A DNA stretch of 37,461 bases from an uncultured Paracoccaceae bacterium (GTDB lineage Bacteria; Pseudomonadota; Alphaproteobacteria; Rhodobacterales; Rhodobacteraceae): positions 1 through 37,461 of the forward strand of contig CALMEG010000106.1 in NCBI GenBank assembly GCA_937863185.1, written 5' to 3'. The first letter of the stretch is position 1; the number at the start of each line of letters is the position of its first letter. Shown piece after piece: positions 1 through 8,296 of the stretch. The notes beneath the pieces were generated by a model that ran no database searches, was not told the DNA's origin, and saw nothing but the letters and a program-made list of their open reading frames with translations. Position numbers and translations under genes: made by a program.

Positions 1-696
1 GCGTGCGTCGCGCGCGGGCACGATCTGCTGCACGATGCCGACCAGAAGCAGATAAAGCGAGGTCAGCACCAGCCCCCAATGCGCCCAGCTTTCGGGGTGG
101 AAATCGACCCAGGCCGCCCAGCCCGCGAACCCGGTCCAGGCGAGCGCCATCGGCAGCGAGACCGACCGCCAGCGTTCCGTGCGCACCGGGTGGATGAACT
201 TGAGGTTGGTGAACATCGCCACCGCAAGCGCCACGACAAGCGACAGCATCAGCCAGAAATTCGGCTGGATGGCGAACAGCACCAGCACCACCATGTTCCA
301 GCAGCCCGGAAACCCGGCGAAGGAATTGTCCTTCGTCTTCATCCGCGTGTCGGCGAAATAGACGACCGAGCCGTAGACGATGACGATGATCGCGATCCAG
401 CCCGTCCAGCCGGGCAGCAGCCCCGATTTGAACAGCGCATAGGCCGGGATGAAGACATAGGTCAGGTAGTCGATGATCAGGTCCATCAGGACGCCGTCAT
501 AGGTGGGCCAGTTGGTCTTGACGTCATAGCGCCGTGCCAGCGGCCCGTCGATCCCGTCCACCGCAAGCGCCACGACAAGCCATAGGAACATCAGGCTCCA
601 TTTTTCCTCGACCGCAGCCAGCATCGCCAGCATCGAAAGAACTGCGCCGGTCGCGGTCAGCAGGTGCACGAGAAGGGCTTTTATGCGAAGAACCAT
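1..696 (-). CDS. pcs: Phosphatidylcholine synthase, C-terminus cut by window edge
   Basis: This is an integral-membrane CDP-alcohol phosphatidyltransferase that condenses CDP-diacylglycerol with choline to give phosphatidylcholine, a route typical of alphaproteobacteria. The CDP-alcohol signature is visible: DGIDGPLARR followed about ten residues later by DGVLMDLIIDY, which gives the conserved Asp set. Several hydrophobic segments follow, and the TYVFIPAYA stretch is characteristic of Pcs rather than of PgsA or PssA. The ATG at 696 follows a purine-rich AAGAAGGGG. The 232 residues present are close to the usual length of about 230-250, so only the last few are missing. It lies 39 bases downstream of xerC on the same strand and may share its transcript. 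Family assignment is by motif and recalled homologues. Confidence 0.9.
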   Translation of the reverse strand, partial: MVLRIKALLVHLLTATGAVLSMLAMLAAVEEKWSLMFLWLVVALAVDGIDGPLARRYDVKTNWPTYDGVLMDLIIDYLTYVFIPAYALFKSGLLPGWTGWIAIIVIVYGSVVYFADTRMKTKDNSFAGFPGCWNMVVLVLFAIQPNFWLMLSLVVALAVAMFTNLKFIHPVRTERWRSVSLPMALAWTGFAGWAAWVDFHPESWAHWGLVLTSLYLLLVGIVQQIVPARDAR

Positions 697-735
697 GGCC
701 CCTTCTTGCGCATTCTCGGCCATCCCGCAATGCCG

Positions 736-1659
736 TCAGGCCCGCGGATGGGCGGATTCGTAGATTTCCATCAGCCGTGCAGCATCGACGGCGGTGTAGA
801 TCTGGGTGGTGGCAAGGCTTGCATGGCCCAGAAGCTCCTGGATCGCGCGCAGATCGCCCCCCGCGCCCAGAAGGTGGGTGGCAAAGCTGTGGCGCAGGGC
901 ATGGGGCGTGGCGGTTGCGGGCAGGCCAAGCGACATGCGCGCGCGCTCGACCGCGCGGGCGATCATGCGCGGGCTGAGCGCACCGCCGCGCGCGCCCCGG
1001 AACAGCGGCGCGGCGGGGCCGGTCTCGAACGGACAAAGCCGCATATAGGTGTCGACGGCGGTGCGCGCGACCGGCAGGACCGGCACCAGGCGCTCTTTCC
1101 CGCCCTTGCCCAGGATGCGCAGAACCTCGGGCAGGGGGGCGTCGGCACCGGTCAGGCCAAGCGCTTCGGATATCCGCAGGCCGCAGCCGTAAAGCAGCGT
1201 GACCACCGCCGCATCGCGCGCGGCGATCCATGGCTCGGCCGCCTGATCCCCGACCTGCCCGATCATGGCCTGCGCGGCATCCTCGGCCAGCGGCCGGGGT
1301 AGTTTGCGCTGGTATTTCGGCGCGCGGGCCGCAAGCACGTGGCTTGCGTCGAACCCCTCGCGGTCGGAAAGCCAGCGGATGAAGGATTTGACCGACGAAA
1401 GCCGCCGCGCAAGCGAGCGCGACGAAATCCCGCGCCCCCGCTCATGCGCCAGAAAGGCGCGCATGTCGGCCTGGCTGATCGCGGCCAGGCGGGCCAGGCC
1501 CTGACCCTCGCCGTGATGCTGCTGCAAGAATCCCAGAAAACCGGCGACATCGCCGCGATAGGCGGAAATCGTGTGCCCGGCCGCCCCGTCCAGCGCGCGC
1601 AGATGGTCCAGCCAGCGTTGCAGCGCATCCGCGGCGGCCGGAGAAAAGGCGGCAGGCAT
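736..1659 (-). CDS. xerC: Tyrosine recombinase XerC
   Basis: This is a site-specific tyrosine recombinase that acts with XerD at dif to resolve chromosome dimers. The N-terminal SAM-like core-binding domain covers roughly residues 10-100. The catalytic domain shows the full set: Arg in LLYGCGLRISE, Lys in GKGGKERLVP, HxxR in HALRHSFATHLL, the second His in ELLGHASLATTQ and the nucleophile Tyr in TTQIYT. Its 307 residues are normal for XerC. The reading frame stays open further upstream, but the ATG at 1659 overlaps the stop codon of the DUF484 gene (TGATG), which marks translational coupling, and the protein starts where homologues do. XerC rather than XerD is chosen from the DUF484-xerC neighbourhood, which is common in proteobacteria. 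Confidence 0.93.
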   Translation of the reverse strand: MPAAFSPAAADALQRWLDHLRALDGAAGHTISAYRGDVAGFLGFLQQHHGEGQGLARLAAISQADMRAFLAHERGRGISSRSLARRLSSVKSFIRWLSDREGFDASHVLAARAPKYQRKLPRPLAEDAAQAMIGQVGDQAAEPWIAARDAAVVTLLYGCGLRISEALGLTGADAPLPEVLRILGKGGKERLVPVLPVARTAVDTYMRLCPFETGPAAPLFRGARGGALSPRMIARAVERARMSLGLPATATPHALRHSFATHLLGAGGDLRAIQELLGHASLATTQIYTAVDAARLMEIYESAHPRA

Positions 1660-2375
1660 CACGCCAGCCAGCGGCGCATCGCCCGTTCGAACACCCCGGC
1701 GAAGAAGGCCAGAAGGTCGGTGCCCTGCGCAGGTTTGAACTGATGCGGGTCCTCGGCCCCCATGACCAGAAGCCCCGGCAGCCGTCCCGGCCCGAAATCC
1801 AGCCGCATCAGCGCCTCGGAGCGGATCCAGCCCGCGGTCTCGCCATAGATCGCGTCGGATTGCGCAACGGTCTGGCGCAGCACCACGTTGCGCGGCTGCC
1901 CGCCCCGGCCCGCACCCAGATACTCCTGCACGAAACCCGGCTCGGCCACGCAAAGCACATCGCCCAGCCGGCGCAGCACCGGATCGCTGTCCGAATGCAG
2001 GCTTTCCAGAACCAGGCGCACGCAATCCACCCGCAGGATGCCGGCCACTTCGCTGCCCAGGTTGCGCAGGAAATCCTCGAACTCCACCGGGTCGAGCATG
2101 CGCAGCACCGCGCGGTGGATCTGGTTTGTCCCGGCAAGGTTCTCATAGGCCGCGGCAATCACCGAGCGATGCGTGTCCTCAAGCCGGTCGAGCCGCTTTT
2201 CAAGCCGCTCCATCGCCACGCCGCGCAGGTCGATGATGTTGCTGCCCATCGCGCGCTCGTTCGCGGCGATCAGCGCATGCATCAGATCGCGGTCCTCAAG
2301 GATCACTTCCGGCTCGGAAATGATCCGTTCGCGCAGCTGGTTGGCCAGCACAGTGTTCACAGCGGTTTCCGTCAT
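1659..2375 (-). CDS. DUF484 family protein
   Basis: This 238-residue protein belongs to the DUF484 family, a GAF-like fold with no established biochemical role. The N-terminal 70 residues are charged and helical, with ILEDRDLMHALIAANE and an Arg/Glu-rich segment around RLEKRLDRLEDTHR that could form a coiled coil. The C-terminal half, with EVAGILRVDCVRLVLES and LLVMGAEDPHQF, matches the GAF-like part. There is no signal peptide or membrane segment. It is the first gene of a run with xerC and pcs, and its stop overlaps the xerC start. The DUF484-xerC pairing is recurrent, so a link to recombination or cell division is possible, but this is inference. No clear promoter could be picked in the roughly 90 bases upstream. 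Confidence 0.85.
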   Translation of the reverse strand: MTETAVNTVLANQLRERIISEPEVILEDRDLMHALIAANERAMGSNIIDLRGVAMERLEKRLDRLEDTHRSVIAAAYENLAGTNQIHRAVLRMLDPVEFEDFLRNLGSEVAGILRVDCVRLVLESLHSDSDPVLRRLGDVLCVAEPGFVQEYLGAGRGGQPRNVVLRQTVAQSDAIYGETAGWIRSEALMRLDFGPGRLPGLLVMGAEDPHQFKPAQGTDLLAFFAGVFERAMRRWLA

Positions 2376-2464
2376 GCCCGTATCATCGTGCCTGTTTGTG
2401 GTTGTTTTGCGGCCACTCTACACGAAATATGGGGAAATGCAGGTATTTTTTGCCCAAAATGAAC

Positions 2465-2487
2465 CGGCCCGCCAGAGCGGCGGGCCG
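2465..2487 (-). terminator. Rho-independent terminator after the aldolase gene
   Basis: A perfect 9-bp stem, CGGCCCGCC pairing with GGCGGGCCG around a 5-base loop, begins 22 bases past the stop codon of the aldolase gene. Read on the minus strand it is followed by GGTTCATTTT, a moderately T-rich tail. It separates the aldolase from the DUF484-xerC-pcs run downstream. Confidence 0.75.
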
Positions 2488-2509
2488 TCATGATGCCGAT
2501 CGCGCCGGT

Positions 2510-3160
2510 TCAGATCTTCTGGCCGGTCTTGGCCCAGTCGCTGAGGAACTGGTCCAGCCCCTTGTCGGTCAGGACGTGATTCGCCATCGCCTTGATCACG
2601 GCGGGCGGGGCGGTGATCACATCGGCGCCGATCCGGGCCACATCGGTGATATGGTTCACCGAGCGGATCGAAGCGGCCAGGATCTCGGTGCGGAAATCGT
2701 AATTGTCATAGATCGTGCGGATATCCTCGATCAGCTGCACACCATCAAGGTTGATATCGTCCAGCCGCCCGATGAAGGGCGAGATGAAGGTCGCCCCCGC
2801 CTTCGCGGCAAGGATGGCCTGCGCGGCCGAGAAGCACAGCGTGACGTTGACCATGTGGCCTTCGGATGCGAAAGCCTTGCAGGCGGTCAGGCCATCCCAG
2901 GTCAGCGGAACCTTGATCGCGATATTGGGGGCGATCTTGGCAAGCTTCAGACCTTCTTCGATCATGGCTTTCGCCTCGGTGGCGACGACCTCGGCCGACA
3001 CCGGGCCAGAGACCATGTCGCAGATCTCCCTGGTGACCTCGAGGATGTCGCGCCCCGATTTCAGGATCAGCGACGGGTTGGTGGTGACGCCATCGACCAT
3101 GCCCAGGTCGTTCAGCTCACGAATGGCGGCGACATCGGCGGTATCTACGAAGAATTTCAT
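2510..3160 (-). CDS. fsa: Fructose-6-phosphate aldolase / small transaldolase
   Basis: This is a 216-residue class I aldolase of the short transaldolase (TalC/FSA, TIGR00875-type) family, acting in non-oxidative pentose phosphate metabolism in the cytoplasm. The start [10 protein letters not shown], the GVTTNPSLI segment and IKVPLT with Lys83 as the Schiff-base residue are diagnostic. [11 protein letters not shown] supplies the phosphate-binding part. The frame stays open upstream to 3226, but the ATG at 3160 is preceded by AGGAGCTGCCCC, a good ribosome binding site, and matches the family N-terminus. Short members of this family may be true transaldolases or fructose-6-phosphate aldolases, and sequence alone does not separate these, so the symbol is tentative. 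It is divergent from priA and ends at its own terminator. Confidence 0.9.
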   Translation of the reverse strand: MKFFVDTADVAAIRELNDLGMVDGVTTNPSLILKSGRDILEVTREICDMVSGPVSAEVVATEAKAMIEEGLKLAKIAPNIAIKVPLTWDGLTACKAFASEGHMVNVTLCFSAAQAILAAKAGATFISPFIGRLDDINLDGVQLIEDIRTIYDNYDFRTEILAASIRSVNHITDVARIGADVITAPPAVIKAMANHVLTDKGLDQFLSDWAKTGQKI

Positions 3161-3259
3161 GGGGCAGCTCCTGCAGACGGGTTCGGCGCCTGATACCGCA
3201 ACCCGCCGCCCCCCGGAACCCCTCAAACCCGGGCGCTCCGCCCCCGATCATGCCCTTGC

Positions 3260-3292
3260 CTTCTTCAGAGCGACAAATATCCCCGCCGGAGG
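3260..3292 (-). repeat. REP-like intergenic element, copy 1
   Basis: On the plus strand this reads CTTCTTCAGAG, CGAC, then AAATATCCCC followed by GCCGGAGGC. The same arrangement recurs at 26136-26201 and, more loosely, at 9791-9838. GC-rich sequence with short inverted repeats lies next to it at about 3200-3250. It sits between the divergent fsa and priA genes. Similar elements ending in GGAGTATTTG and GAAGAAG occur between genes in many Rhodobacteraceae genomes (recalled, not searched). Confidence 0.6.
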
Positions 3293-3315
3293 CAGCCCGC
3301 CACGGGATGCGCGCC

Positions 3316-5511
3316 ATGGCTGAGGCGGGCTGGTTTCCCGAAGGCGCGCTGATCGCGGTGCTGACGGCCGAACCGATCGGCCGGCCGCTCGATTACCGTG
3401 CGCCCGAAGGCGGCTGCTTTGCCGGCGCCTTCGTCGAGGTTCCGCTTGGCCCCCGCCGGGTTCTCGGCGTGGTCTGGGGTCCGGGCGAGGGTGGGTTCGA
3501 TCCGGCGCGGGTCCGTGCGGTGCTGCGCGTGCTCGGCGTGCCGCCCATGCGCGACGAACTGCGCGAGTTCCTTGTGCGCATGTCCGACTATACGATGACG
3601 CCGCTTCCGGCCATGCTGCGGCTGGCCACCCGCACCCCGGCCCTGGCCGAGGCGCCGGGCGCGCGGCGGATCTACCGGCTGGGCCGCAGCCAGCCCGACC
3701 GCATGACCGATGCGCGCAAGCGCGTGCTCGAAGTCCTGGGCGAACATGGCGGCGCGGGGTTCCTGCTGTCGGAACTCGCCTCCAGCGCGGGGGTCACGAC
3801 GCAGGTGGTCAAGGGCCTCGTGAAGGCCGGCGCCATCGACGAGGCCGAGGTGCCGCGCGACCAGCCCTTCCCCGGGCTCGATCCGCATCTGCCCGGCAAG
3901 ACCCTGTCGGGGGATCAGGCGGCGGCCGCGGCAACCTTGCGCGGGGCGCTGCGGGATGGCGGCTACGGCACCACGCTGCTGAAGGGCGTCACCGGCTCGG
4001 GCAAGACCGAGGTCTATCTGGAGGCGGTGGCCGAGGCCCTGCGGCTGGGGCGGCAGGCGCTGGTGCTCTTGCCCGAGATCGCGCTCACTTCGGAGTTCCT
4101 TGCGCGGGTCGAGGACCGCTTCGGCACGCTTCCCGGCGAATGGCATTCCGGCGTCAGCCAGACCGAGCGGCGGCGGCTGTGGCGCATGACGGCCGAGGGC
4201 GGGGTGCAGCTTGTGGTGGGCGCGCGCTCGGCGCTTTATCTGCCGTTCCGCGATCTGGGGCTGATCGTCGTCGACGAGGAACATGACAGTTCCTACAAGC
4301 AGGAAGAGGGCGCGCTTTACAATGCGCGCGACATGGCGGTGCTGCGCGCCTCGCTCAATGCCGCGCAGGTGGTTCTGGCCTCGGCCACGCCCTCGCTGGA
4401 AAGCTGGGCTAATGCCGAGGCGGGGAAATACCGCCGCATCGACCTGATCAGCCGCTTCGGCGCGGCCGAGATGCCCGAAATGGCCGCGATCGACCTGCGC
4501 GAAGAGGCGATGGAGGTCAGCCGCTGGATCTCTCCGACCCTCGCGGGGGCAGTCGGCGAATGCATCGCGCGCGGCGAGCAGGCGATGCTGTTTCTCAACC
4601 GTCGCGGCTATGCGCCGGTCACAGTCTGCCGCGCCTGCGGGCATCAGATCGGTTGCGATCATTGCGACGCGCGGATGGTCGAGCATCGCTTTCTCAAGCG
4701 GCTGGTTTGCCATCAATGCGGTGAGACGAAGCCCATCCCGCTGGCCTGCCCGTCCTGCGGGGCCGAAGGGCGCCTTGCCCCCGTCGGACCGGGGGTCGAA
4801 CGGCTGGCCGAAGAGGTGGCCGAACGGTTCCCGCAGGCGCGTGTCGCGGTGCTGTCCTCGGATCTTTTCGGATCGGCGCGCGCGCTGAAAGAGGCGATCG
4901 GCACGATTGCCGAAGGGGGCGCGGATATCATCATCGGCACACAGATCGTGGCCAAGGGGCACAACTTCCCGCTGCTGACGCTGGTCGGGGTGATCGACTC
5001 GGATCTCGGGCTGCAAGGCTCGGACCTGCGCGCTGCGGAACGCACCTTCCAGCTGATGCGCCAGGTCGCCGGGCGGGCCGGCCGGGCCGAACGGCGCGGC
5101 GCGGCGCTGTTGCAGACCCACCAGCCCGACCATCCGGTCATCCGCGCGATCCTTGGCGGCGATGACGAAGCCTTCTGGCGTGCCGAGGCCGAGGCGCGCC
5201 GCGCACAGGGGGTGCCGCCCTATGGGCGCCTTGCGGGGATCATCCTGTCCGGCCCCGATCTGCAACCGCTCTTCGATATCGGCGGCGCGCTTGCGCGGGC
5301 CGATGGGCCGCTGCGCCGCGTCGGGGCCACGCTTTACGGCCCCGCGCCCGCACCGATCGCACGGGTCCGTGGCCGGCACAGGGTGCGCATGCTGGTCAAG
5401 GCCGACAAGACCGCCCCGCTACAGGCCGCCCTGAGGGAATGGGTGGCACAGGTCAGGTTGCCGAACGCGGTGCGCCTTGCGATCGACATCGACCCGCAGA
5501 GCTTTCTTTAG
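3316..5511 (+). CDS. priA: Primosomal replication-restart helicase PriA
   Basis: PriA is a superfamily 2 DNA helicase that recognises stalled forks and D-loops and reloads the replicative helicase. An N-terminal DNA-binding domain (FPEGALIAVL, PLDYRAPEG) is followed by Walker A GVTGSGKT (residues 224-231), the DEEH box in VVDEEHDSSYKQEE, and a zinc-binding insertion starting at about residue 438 with eight cysteines in four CxxC pairs (CRACG, CDHCD, CHQCG, CPSCG). Helicase motifs GTQIVAKGHNFP and QVAGRAGRAERRG follow. The product is 731 residues, the normal size. ATG codons at 3307 and 3316 and an earlier in-frame start at 3250 are possible; 3316 fits homologous N-termini best, although GGAGG at 3288-3292 is rather far away. 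Its stop overlaps the end of the convergent transporter gene by 4 bases. Confidence 0.95.
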   Translation: MAEAGWFPEGALIAVLTAEPIGRPLDYRAPEGGCFAGAFVEVPLGPRRVLGVVWGPGEGGFDPARVRAVLRVLGVPPMRDELREFLVRMSDYTMTPLPAMLRLATRTPALAEAPGARRIYRLGRSQPDRMTDARKRVLEVLGEHGGAGFLLSELASSAGVTTQVVKGLVKAGAIDEAEVPRDQPFPGLDPHLPGKTLSGDQAAAAATLRGALRDGGYGTTLLKGVTGSGKTEVYLEAVAEALRLGRQALVLLPEIALTSEFLARVEDRFGTLPGEWHSGVSQTERRRLWRMTAEGGVQLVVGARSALYLPFRDLGLIVVDEEHDSSYKQEEGALYNARDMAVLRASLNAAQVVLASATPSLESWANAEAGKYRRIDLISRFGAAEMPEMAAIDLREEAMEVSRWISPTLAGAVGECIARGEQAMLFLNRRGYAPVTVCRACGHQIGCDHCDARMVEHRFLKRLVCHQCGETKPIPLACPSCGAEGRLAPVGPGVERLAEEVAERFPQARVAVLSSDLFGSARALKEAIGTIAEGGADIIIGTQIVAKGHNFPLLTLVGVIDSDLGLQGSDLRAAERTFQLMRQVAGRAGRAERRGAALLQTHQPDHPVIRAILGGDDEAFWRAEAEARRAQGVPPYGRLAGIILSGPDLQPLFDIGGALARADGPLRRVGATLYGPAPAPIARVRGRHRVRMLVKADKTAPLQAALREWVAQVRLPNAVRLAIDIDPQSFL

Positions 5512-6572
5512 GCCGCAATGCCCGCGGGACGGCGCTGATCGACCAGAAAGTCGGTGGTGACGGCCCCGATCCACATACAGAACAGCGCAAGCCACGCGGT
5601 TCCGGCAAAGATCGACCCGCCGGTCACGCCCGCGCCAATCGCGCAGCCCCCCGCCAGCATCGCGCCGAAGCCCATCAGTGCGGCCCCGATCATCGAGCGC
5701 CGCATCACTGGTACCGAGTCGAAGGCCTGCCAGCGGAATTCGCGCGCAAGAAGCGACGCGATGAGTGCTCCGATCACCACGCCGGGCACAAGGCCCACAT
5801 CGAATTCCAGCACCGCATTGCGATCCAGAAAGAACATGAGCGTGTTGGCCGACGGCCCCGAGAAGGTGGCCGATGTGACGGGGATCGGATCGAAACTGAC
5901 CTGCGCCAGCGTCCATGTCAGCACCCAACCCACGGCAACGGCAAAGCCGACGCCCGACGCAAAGACCAAAACCCGCGCCCCGATCCGGTTGCGCCGCGCC
6001 AGGTAAAGCGCAAGCGCGGCGACCCCCAGCCCGAAGACAAGCCCGGCCCATTGTGGCAGGCGCAACATGTCCAGAATGCTTACATTCTCGCCCCCCGGCG
6101 TGACCCACAGTCCCGCAAGGCGGTCTCGTGTCGGAGAGAGGATACCCTTCAGGCTCATTTGTGCGACGACGGCGAAGATAAGCCCCGACACGACCGAGCG
6201 CAGGTTCCCCGTCGAGGCCAGCACCAGAAGCCGCCCCGAACAGCCGCGCGACAATACCATGCCCACGCCGAACATCAGCCCGCCAATGACGGCGCCAGAC
6301 CAGCTTCCGGGAACGGCCATCATCCGGCTGTCGGCCGCACGAAACAGGCCCAGAAGCTGTGCCGTCTGCACCCAGACCACGGCGGTGGAGAATGTTAGAA
6401 GCCAGACGGCAACCTTGCCGCCAAGCTGCCCACGCGCGAATTCGACCGTCGCAGCCCGAAGGCAGAAATTCGAGCGTTGTGCCGCAACACCGAAAATGAT
6501 CCCGGTGATCAGTCCGAACAGCGCCGCTGTCGGACCTTCTCCGATACGCTCCAGAAGTGTGACGAGTTCCAT
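5508..6572 (-). CDS. YeeE/YedE family (TsuA-like) sulfur-compound transporter
   Basis: This is a polytopic inner-membrane protein of 354 residues, mostly hydrophobic, of the YeeE/YedE family. The characterised member TsuA imports thiosulfate through a path lined by conserved cysteines. Three such positions are visible here: Cys37 in RSNFCLRAATVEF, Cys111 in LSRGCSGRLL and Cys310 in MLAGGCAIGAG. The sequence is long enough to be the full two-repeat form rather than the split PmpA/PmpB form. The ATG at 6572 has GGGAG seven bases upstream; the GTG at 6578 would leave no room for it. Thiosulfate is the likeliest substrate but other sulfur compounds or selenium species are possible. No rhodanese or TusA gene is adjacent. 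The gene is divergent from prmA. Confidence 0.85.
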   Translation of the reverse strand: MELVTLLERIGEGPTAALFGLITGIIFGVAAQRSNFCLRAATVEFARGQLGGKVAVWLLTFSTAVVWVQTAQLLGLFRAADSRMMAVPGSWSGAVIGGLMFGVGMVLSRGCSGRLLVLASTGNLRSVVSGLIFAVVAQMSLKGILSPTRDRLAGLWVTPGGENVSILDMLRLPQWAGLVFGLGVAALALYLARRNRIGARVLVFASGVGFAVAVGWVLTWTLAQVSFDPIPVTSATFSGPSANTLMFFLDRNAVLEFDVGLVPGVVIGALIASLLAREFRWQAFDSVPVMRRSMIGAALMGFGAMLAGGCAIGAGVTGGSIFAGTAWLALFCMWIGAVTTDFLVDQRRPAGIAA

Positions 6573-6589
6573 CTGCACGCTCCCTGATT

Positions 6590-6620
6590 CCCTGCGCAGG
6601 GCTTATTCCACAGTATAAGG
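6590..6620 (-). promoter_or_regulatory. Candidate promoter and operator upstream of the YeeE-type gene
   Basis: Just upstream of the transporter start lie a 12-base perfect palindrome CCCTGCGCAGGG (6590-6601) and an imperfect inverted repeat CTTAT-N8-ATAAG (6602-6619). Read on the minus strand the second contains TATACT, a good -10 hexamer, without a convincing -35. A dyad overlapping a -10 is a common repressor site, and sulfur-responsive repressors control some YeeE-type genes, but which regulator acts here cannot be told. Confidence 0.35.
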
Positions 6621-6722
6621 CAATCGGCCTTGACATAAATCACGCGCGGCTTGCCTCTGTGTCTTTGCCGGGGTATGCGCCCGGACATGCCCGGCTCACG
6701 CAACGCCCGACCGGAGGCCCTC

Positions 6723-7585
6723 ATGCCCACATTCACTGCTTTCACGACCCTGCCGGACCGTGACCGCGCCGAGGCGCTGTCAGAGCTTCTCGATGAGCTG
6801 GATCCCGCGCCCTACGGTGTCGGCGTGTTCGAGATCGAGGACGGGTCCGAGCGGTGGGAAGTGGGCAGCTATTTCCTTGAACATCCCGATGAGACCGCGC
6901 TTGCGCTGATGGCCGCTGCGCATGGGGCGGAGCCCTTCGTTGTCTCTGAACTGCCCGACGTGGACTGGGTGGCCCATGTCCGGCGCGAGCTTGCCCCGGT
7001 TGCGGCGGGACGGTTCTTCGTGCATGGCGCGCATGATGCGGACAAGGTGCCCGACAAAGTGATCCCGCTGCGGATCGAGGCCGCGATGGCCTTCGGCACC
7101 GGACATCACGGCACGACACTGGGCTGCCTGCGCGCGCTGGACGATCTGGAGCGCGACGGATTGCGGGCCCGGCGGGTGGCCGATATCGGCTGCGGGACGG
7201 CGGTTCTGGCGGTGGCGGCTGCAAAAATCTGGCCTCGGATATCGACCCGGTAGCGGTAGAGACGGCCGCAGCCAATGTGGTGGCCAACGGCCTCGAGGGC
7301 CGGGTGATCTGCGTCGAGGCCGCGGGTTTCGGTCATCCGCATCTGGAAGAGGCCGCGCCCTATGATCTGATCTTCGCGAATATCCTGATGGGGCCGCTGA
7401 TTTCTCTGGCCCCGGACATGGCCCGGCATTGTACCGAATCAGGGCATGTCATCCTGTCCGGAATCCTTAACGACCAGGCCGACGCGGTGATTGCAGCCTA
7501 TGAAAATCAAGGATTTTCGTTGGTTACGCGCAACGAATTTGGCGATTGGACGACACTGGTTCTGATCCGGAACCAATCGCGTTAA
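6723..7585 (+). pseudogene. prmA: Ribosomal protein L11 methyltransferase, frameshifted
   Basis: PrmA is an AdoMet-dependent enzyme that trimethylates ribosomal protein L11. The first part, from ATG 6723 with GGAGG upstream, runs through the N-terminal domain and AFGTGHHGTTLGCL to the AdoMet motif VADIGCGTAVLAVAAAKIW. Then the frame changes. The codons for ASDIDPVAVET (the acidic residue that holds the AdoMet ribose) and the rest of the enzyme (LIFANILMGPL, HVILSGIL) lie in another frame, from about 7232 to the stop at 7585. Compared with the family about five or six residues are missing between KIW and SDIDP, so a net loss of 3n+1 bases (probably 13 or 16) at about 7225-7238 explains it. This may be a real mutation or an assembly error; the remaining sequence is otherwise undamaged. 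Confidence 0.88.
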
Positions 7586-7642
7586 CAATTCGTATCGAGT
7601 TTCCGGCCTCCTTGCGGCATAATCGTCTCAGTGGGAGACGGA

Positions 7643-8014
7643 ATGCCGATGACAGGGAGAAATGCCGTGGCCGATCCCAACATGAAGAATTTCGAACAGC
7701 GCCTTGCGCGGATCGACAAGATCCACAAGGCCGGCGGTGCGTTTGAATCGTCGGGAACCTTGGGGCGCGCCTATTTCGATGCGACACGTCCGCGCCGGCG
7801 GCGCGGGGTTTCGTTGCGGGCGCTTGCGTTCCTGTTCGCGGCGGCGCTTCTGTTCAAGGCCGCGATTCTGGCGCAACTGGGGCAGGACGGCTACGCCGAG
7901 CGTGTCGCGGCGCTTGCCAATGGCAGCGTGTTCGAACAGGCGGGCGCCTGGGTGTTGCAGGCCGATCCCGCGACGCTCAAGCTTGCAGGGTTCATCCAGC
8001 CGATCTTGCGCTGA
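7643..8014 (+). CDS. Small single-pass membrane protein, unknown function
   Basis: This protein of about 123 residues is not assigned to a named family. A charged cytoplasmic N-terminus (NMKNFEQRLARIDKIHKAGG, then ARPRRRR-like basic residues) precedes one hydrophobic segment (LRALAFLFAAALLFKAAIL) and a C-terminal part of about 50 residues with ERVAALANGS and GAWVLQADPATL. The topology is probably N-in with a periplasmic C-terminus. ATG 7643 has GGGAG five bases upstream; a GTG at 7667, also with GGGAG, is an alternative start. Proteins of this layout are common as hypothetical proteins in Rhodobacteraceae (recalled). It follows prmA by 57 bases and ends before a terminator. Confidence 0.7.
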   Translation: MPMTGRNAVADPNMKNFEQRLARIDKIHKAGGAFESSGTLGRAYFDATRPRRRRGVSLRALAFLFAAALLFKAAILAQLGQDGYAERVAALANGSVFEQAGAWVLQADPATLKLAGFIQPILR

Positions 8015-8032
8015 AGTCCTTTTCATGACGAT

Positions 8033-8067
8033 AAAGGCCGCGCGGGTTTTCCCCACACGGCCTTTTT
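8033..8067. terminator. Bidirectional terminator between convergent small genes
   Basis: AAAGGCCG at 8033-8040 pairs with CGGCCTTT at 8058-8065, with GGG and CCC in the loop able to extend the structure. The stem is followed on the plus strand by more T residues. It lies between the stop of the membrane-protein gene (8014) and the stop of the DUF1127 gene (8093), so it can serve both strands. Confidence 0.7.
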
Positions 8068-8092
8068 GTATTCGTCGCGCTGGTTGCGCGGA

Positions 8093-8284
8093 TCAGCTGC
8101 GGGCAACCCGCGCGATGTCGCCACGGCACAGGCCGATATCGTCCAGCTCACGATCCGACAGCTTCGAGAGCGCTGCGGTGGTCAGGCGGGCATCGTTCCA
8201 GGCCGAGATGGCTTCGATCATTCGCGTAACGAACCCGGAGCTACCGTGCCGGGTCAGGACGCGGTTGGTGTCATAGGCGGACAT
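8093..8284 (-). CDS. DUF1127 domain small protein
   Basis: This 63-residue protein carries a C-terminal DUF1127 (YjiS-like) domain: an amphipathic helix around MIEAISAWNDARLTTAALSKL followed by the signature LSDRELDDIGLCRGDI. Small Arg-rich DUF1127 proteins in alphaproteobacteria have been linked to RNA turnover, small-RNA function and phosphate or stress responses; which applies here is not known. ATG 8284 is preceded by AAGGAA seven bases upstream, a clear ribosome binding site. The protein is longer at its N-terminus than the minimal 45-50 residue members. Confidence 0.88.
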   Translation of the reverse strand: MSAYDTNRVLTRHGSSGFVTRMIEAISAWNDARLTTAALSKLSDRELDDIGLCRGDIARVARS

Positions 8285-8296
8285 TTCCGTGTTCCT

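Noticed and set aside
3250..3315. A longer N-terminus of priA from the in-frame ATG at 3250
   Set aside because: These codons overlap the repeat element, and the encoded residues do not resemble PriA N-termini; homologues start close to the 3316 position.
6630..6643. A possible FNR-type box (TTGAC-ATAA-ATCAC) between the YeeE gene and prmA
   Set aside because: One half-site deviates, and its distance from the candidate -10 (centre near -31) does not suit activation. It may be chance in a spacer that also shows TTGACA as a -35 without a matching -10.
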